NCBI GenBank assembly: GCA_945861305.1 | Contig: CAMATW010000038.1 | Location: 1 to 23,844 of the forward strand | Source: Bordetella parapertussis | Lineage (GTDB): Bacteria > Pseudomonadota > Gammaproteobacteria > Burkholderiales > Burkholderiaceae_C | DNA: 23,844 nt | Reading direction: 5' to 3' | In this document: positions 23,742-23,844 of the stretch, one piece after another | Layout: each line of letters starts with the position of its first letter | Position numbering within the stretch: position 1 is the first letter of the stretch | The notes under the pieces: generated by a model | The model's input: only the letters and a program-made list of their open reading frames with translations | The model's database searches: none | Told to the model about the DNA's origin: nothing | Made by a program: the position numbers and the translations under genes

Positions 23742-23844
23742 TCAAAGTCGAAATACCACTGCGGTGAGGTCGTCGCGTCTTGTTTCACTGCCCTGCCAAG
23801 CGAGAAAATCATTTTTAAGCATATATGCAATGTAATCGGCATCG
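23742..23844 (-). CDS. SiaA-like PP2C/SpoIIE phosphatase, C-terminal fragment
   Basis: Only the last 33 codons lie in the window; the gene continues beyond the right edge. The fragment reads DADYIAYMLKND, then RRDDLTAVVFRL and stop. The R-D-D-L-T-A-V-V-F ending is the last metal motif and strand of SpoIIE/PP2C phosphatases. Its place directly before the SiaB- and SiaC-like genes, on the same strand, makes it the expected SiaA counterpart, which removes the phosphate from SiaC. Whether it carries the membrane and HAMP region of Pseudomonas SiaA cannot be seen here. Confidence 0.75.
   Translation of the reverse strand, partial: DADYIAYMLKNDFLAWQGSETRRDDLTAVVFRL

Overview
The window looks like chromosomal DNA of a betaproteobacterium of the order Burkholderiales, most likely a freshwater Comamonadaceae member of the Limnohabitans/Rhodoferax type. 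The grounds are the Bug-type (tripartite tricarboxylate) receptors, the csp plus second infA pair with an elongated IF-1, and the mltG-tmk-holB-tatD block opposite ygfZ. The genus is inferred from gene content, not measured. I saw no rRNA, tRNA, CRISPR array or insertion sequence. Coding density is very high, and no gene-free stretch exceeds 300 bases. The longest, 3156-3434, is AT-rich and shows nothing but the amidohydrolase ribosome binding site.

Left part (1-5200): two divergent Bug-family periplasmic solute receptors (the left one cut by the window edge and started by GTG), a bidirectional terminator, a Tat-type amidohydrolase, then a minus-strand pair of a CoA-binding protein and an O-acetylhomoserine sulfhydrylase (MetY). 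Middle (5200-14971): on the plus strand a cold shock protein, IF-1 and a methyltransferase are packed together. A small secreted protein of unknown function lies on the other strand. Then come a fused TadA/haloalkane dehalogenase, an LD-carboxypeptidase, an FAD oxidoreductase, an aldehyde dehydrogenase, a penicillin-acylase-family hydrolase and a CxxCH heme protein. Next (14976-20060): a housekeeping minus-strand operon mltG-tmk-holB-tatD with an ankyrin-repeat gene at its end, and ygfZ divergent from mltG.

Right end (20057-23844): the most interesting region. A tightly packed minus-strand operon runs, in transcription order, SiaA-like PP2C phosphatase (only its C-terminus is in the window), SiaB-like kinase, SiaC-like regulatory phosphoprotein, a soluble class III nucleotidyl cyclase with a coiled-coil stalk, two small stand-alone cyclic-nucleotide-binding proteins, and a class I (eukaryotic-type) cyclic nucleotide phosphodiesterase. 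In Pseudomonas aeruginosa siaABC is followed by the diguanylate cyclase siaD. Here the GGDEF enzyme is replaced by a class III cyclase whose substrate residues (Lys/Thr) predict cAMP. The cassette therefore appears to hold a phospho-switch, a second-messenger synthase, two receptors and a hydrolase in one transcript. This reading is inferred from motifs and gene order.
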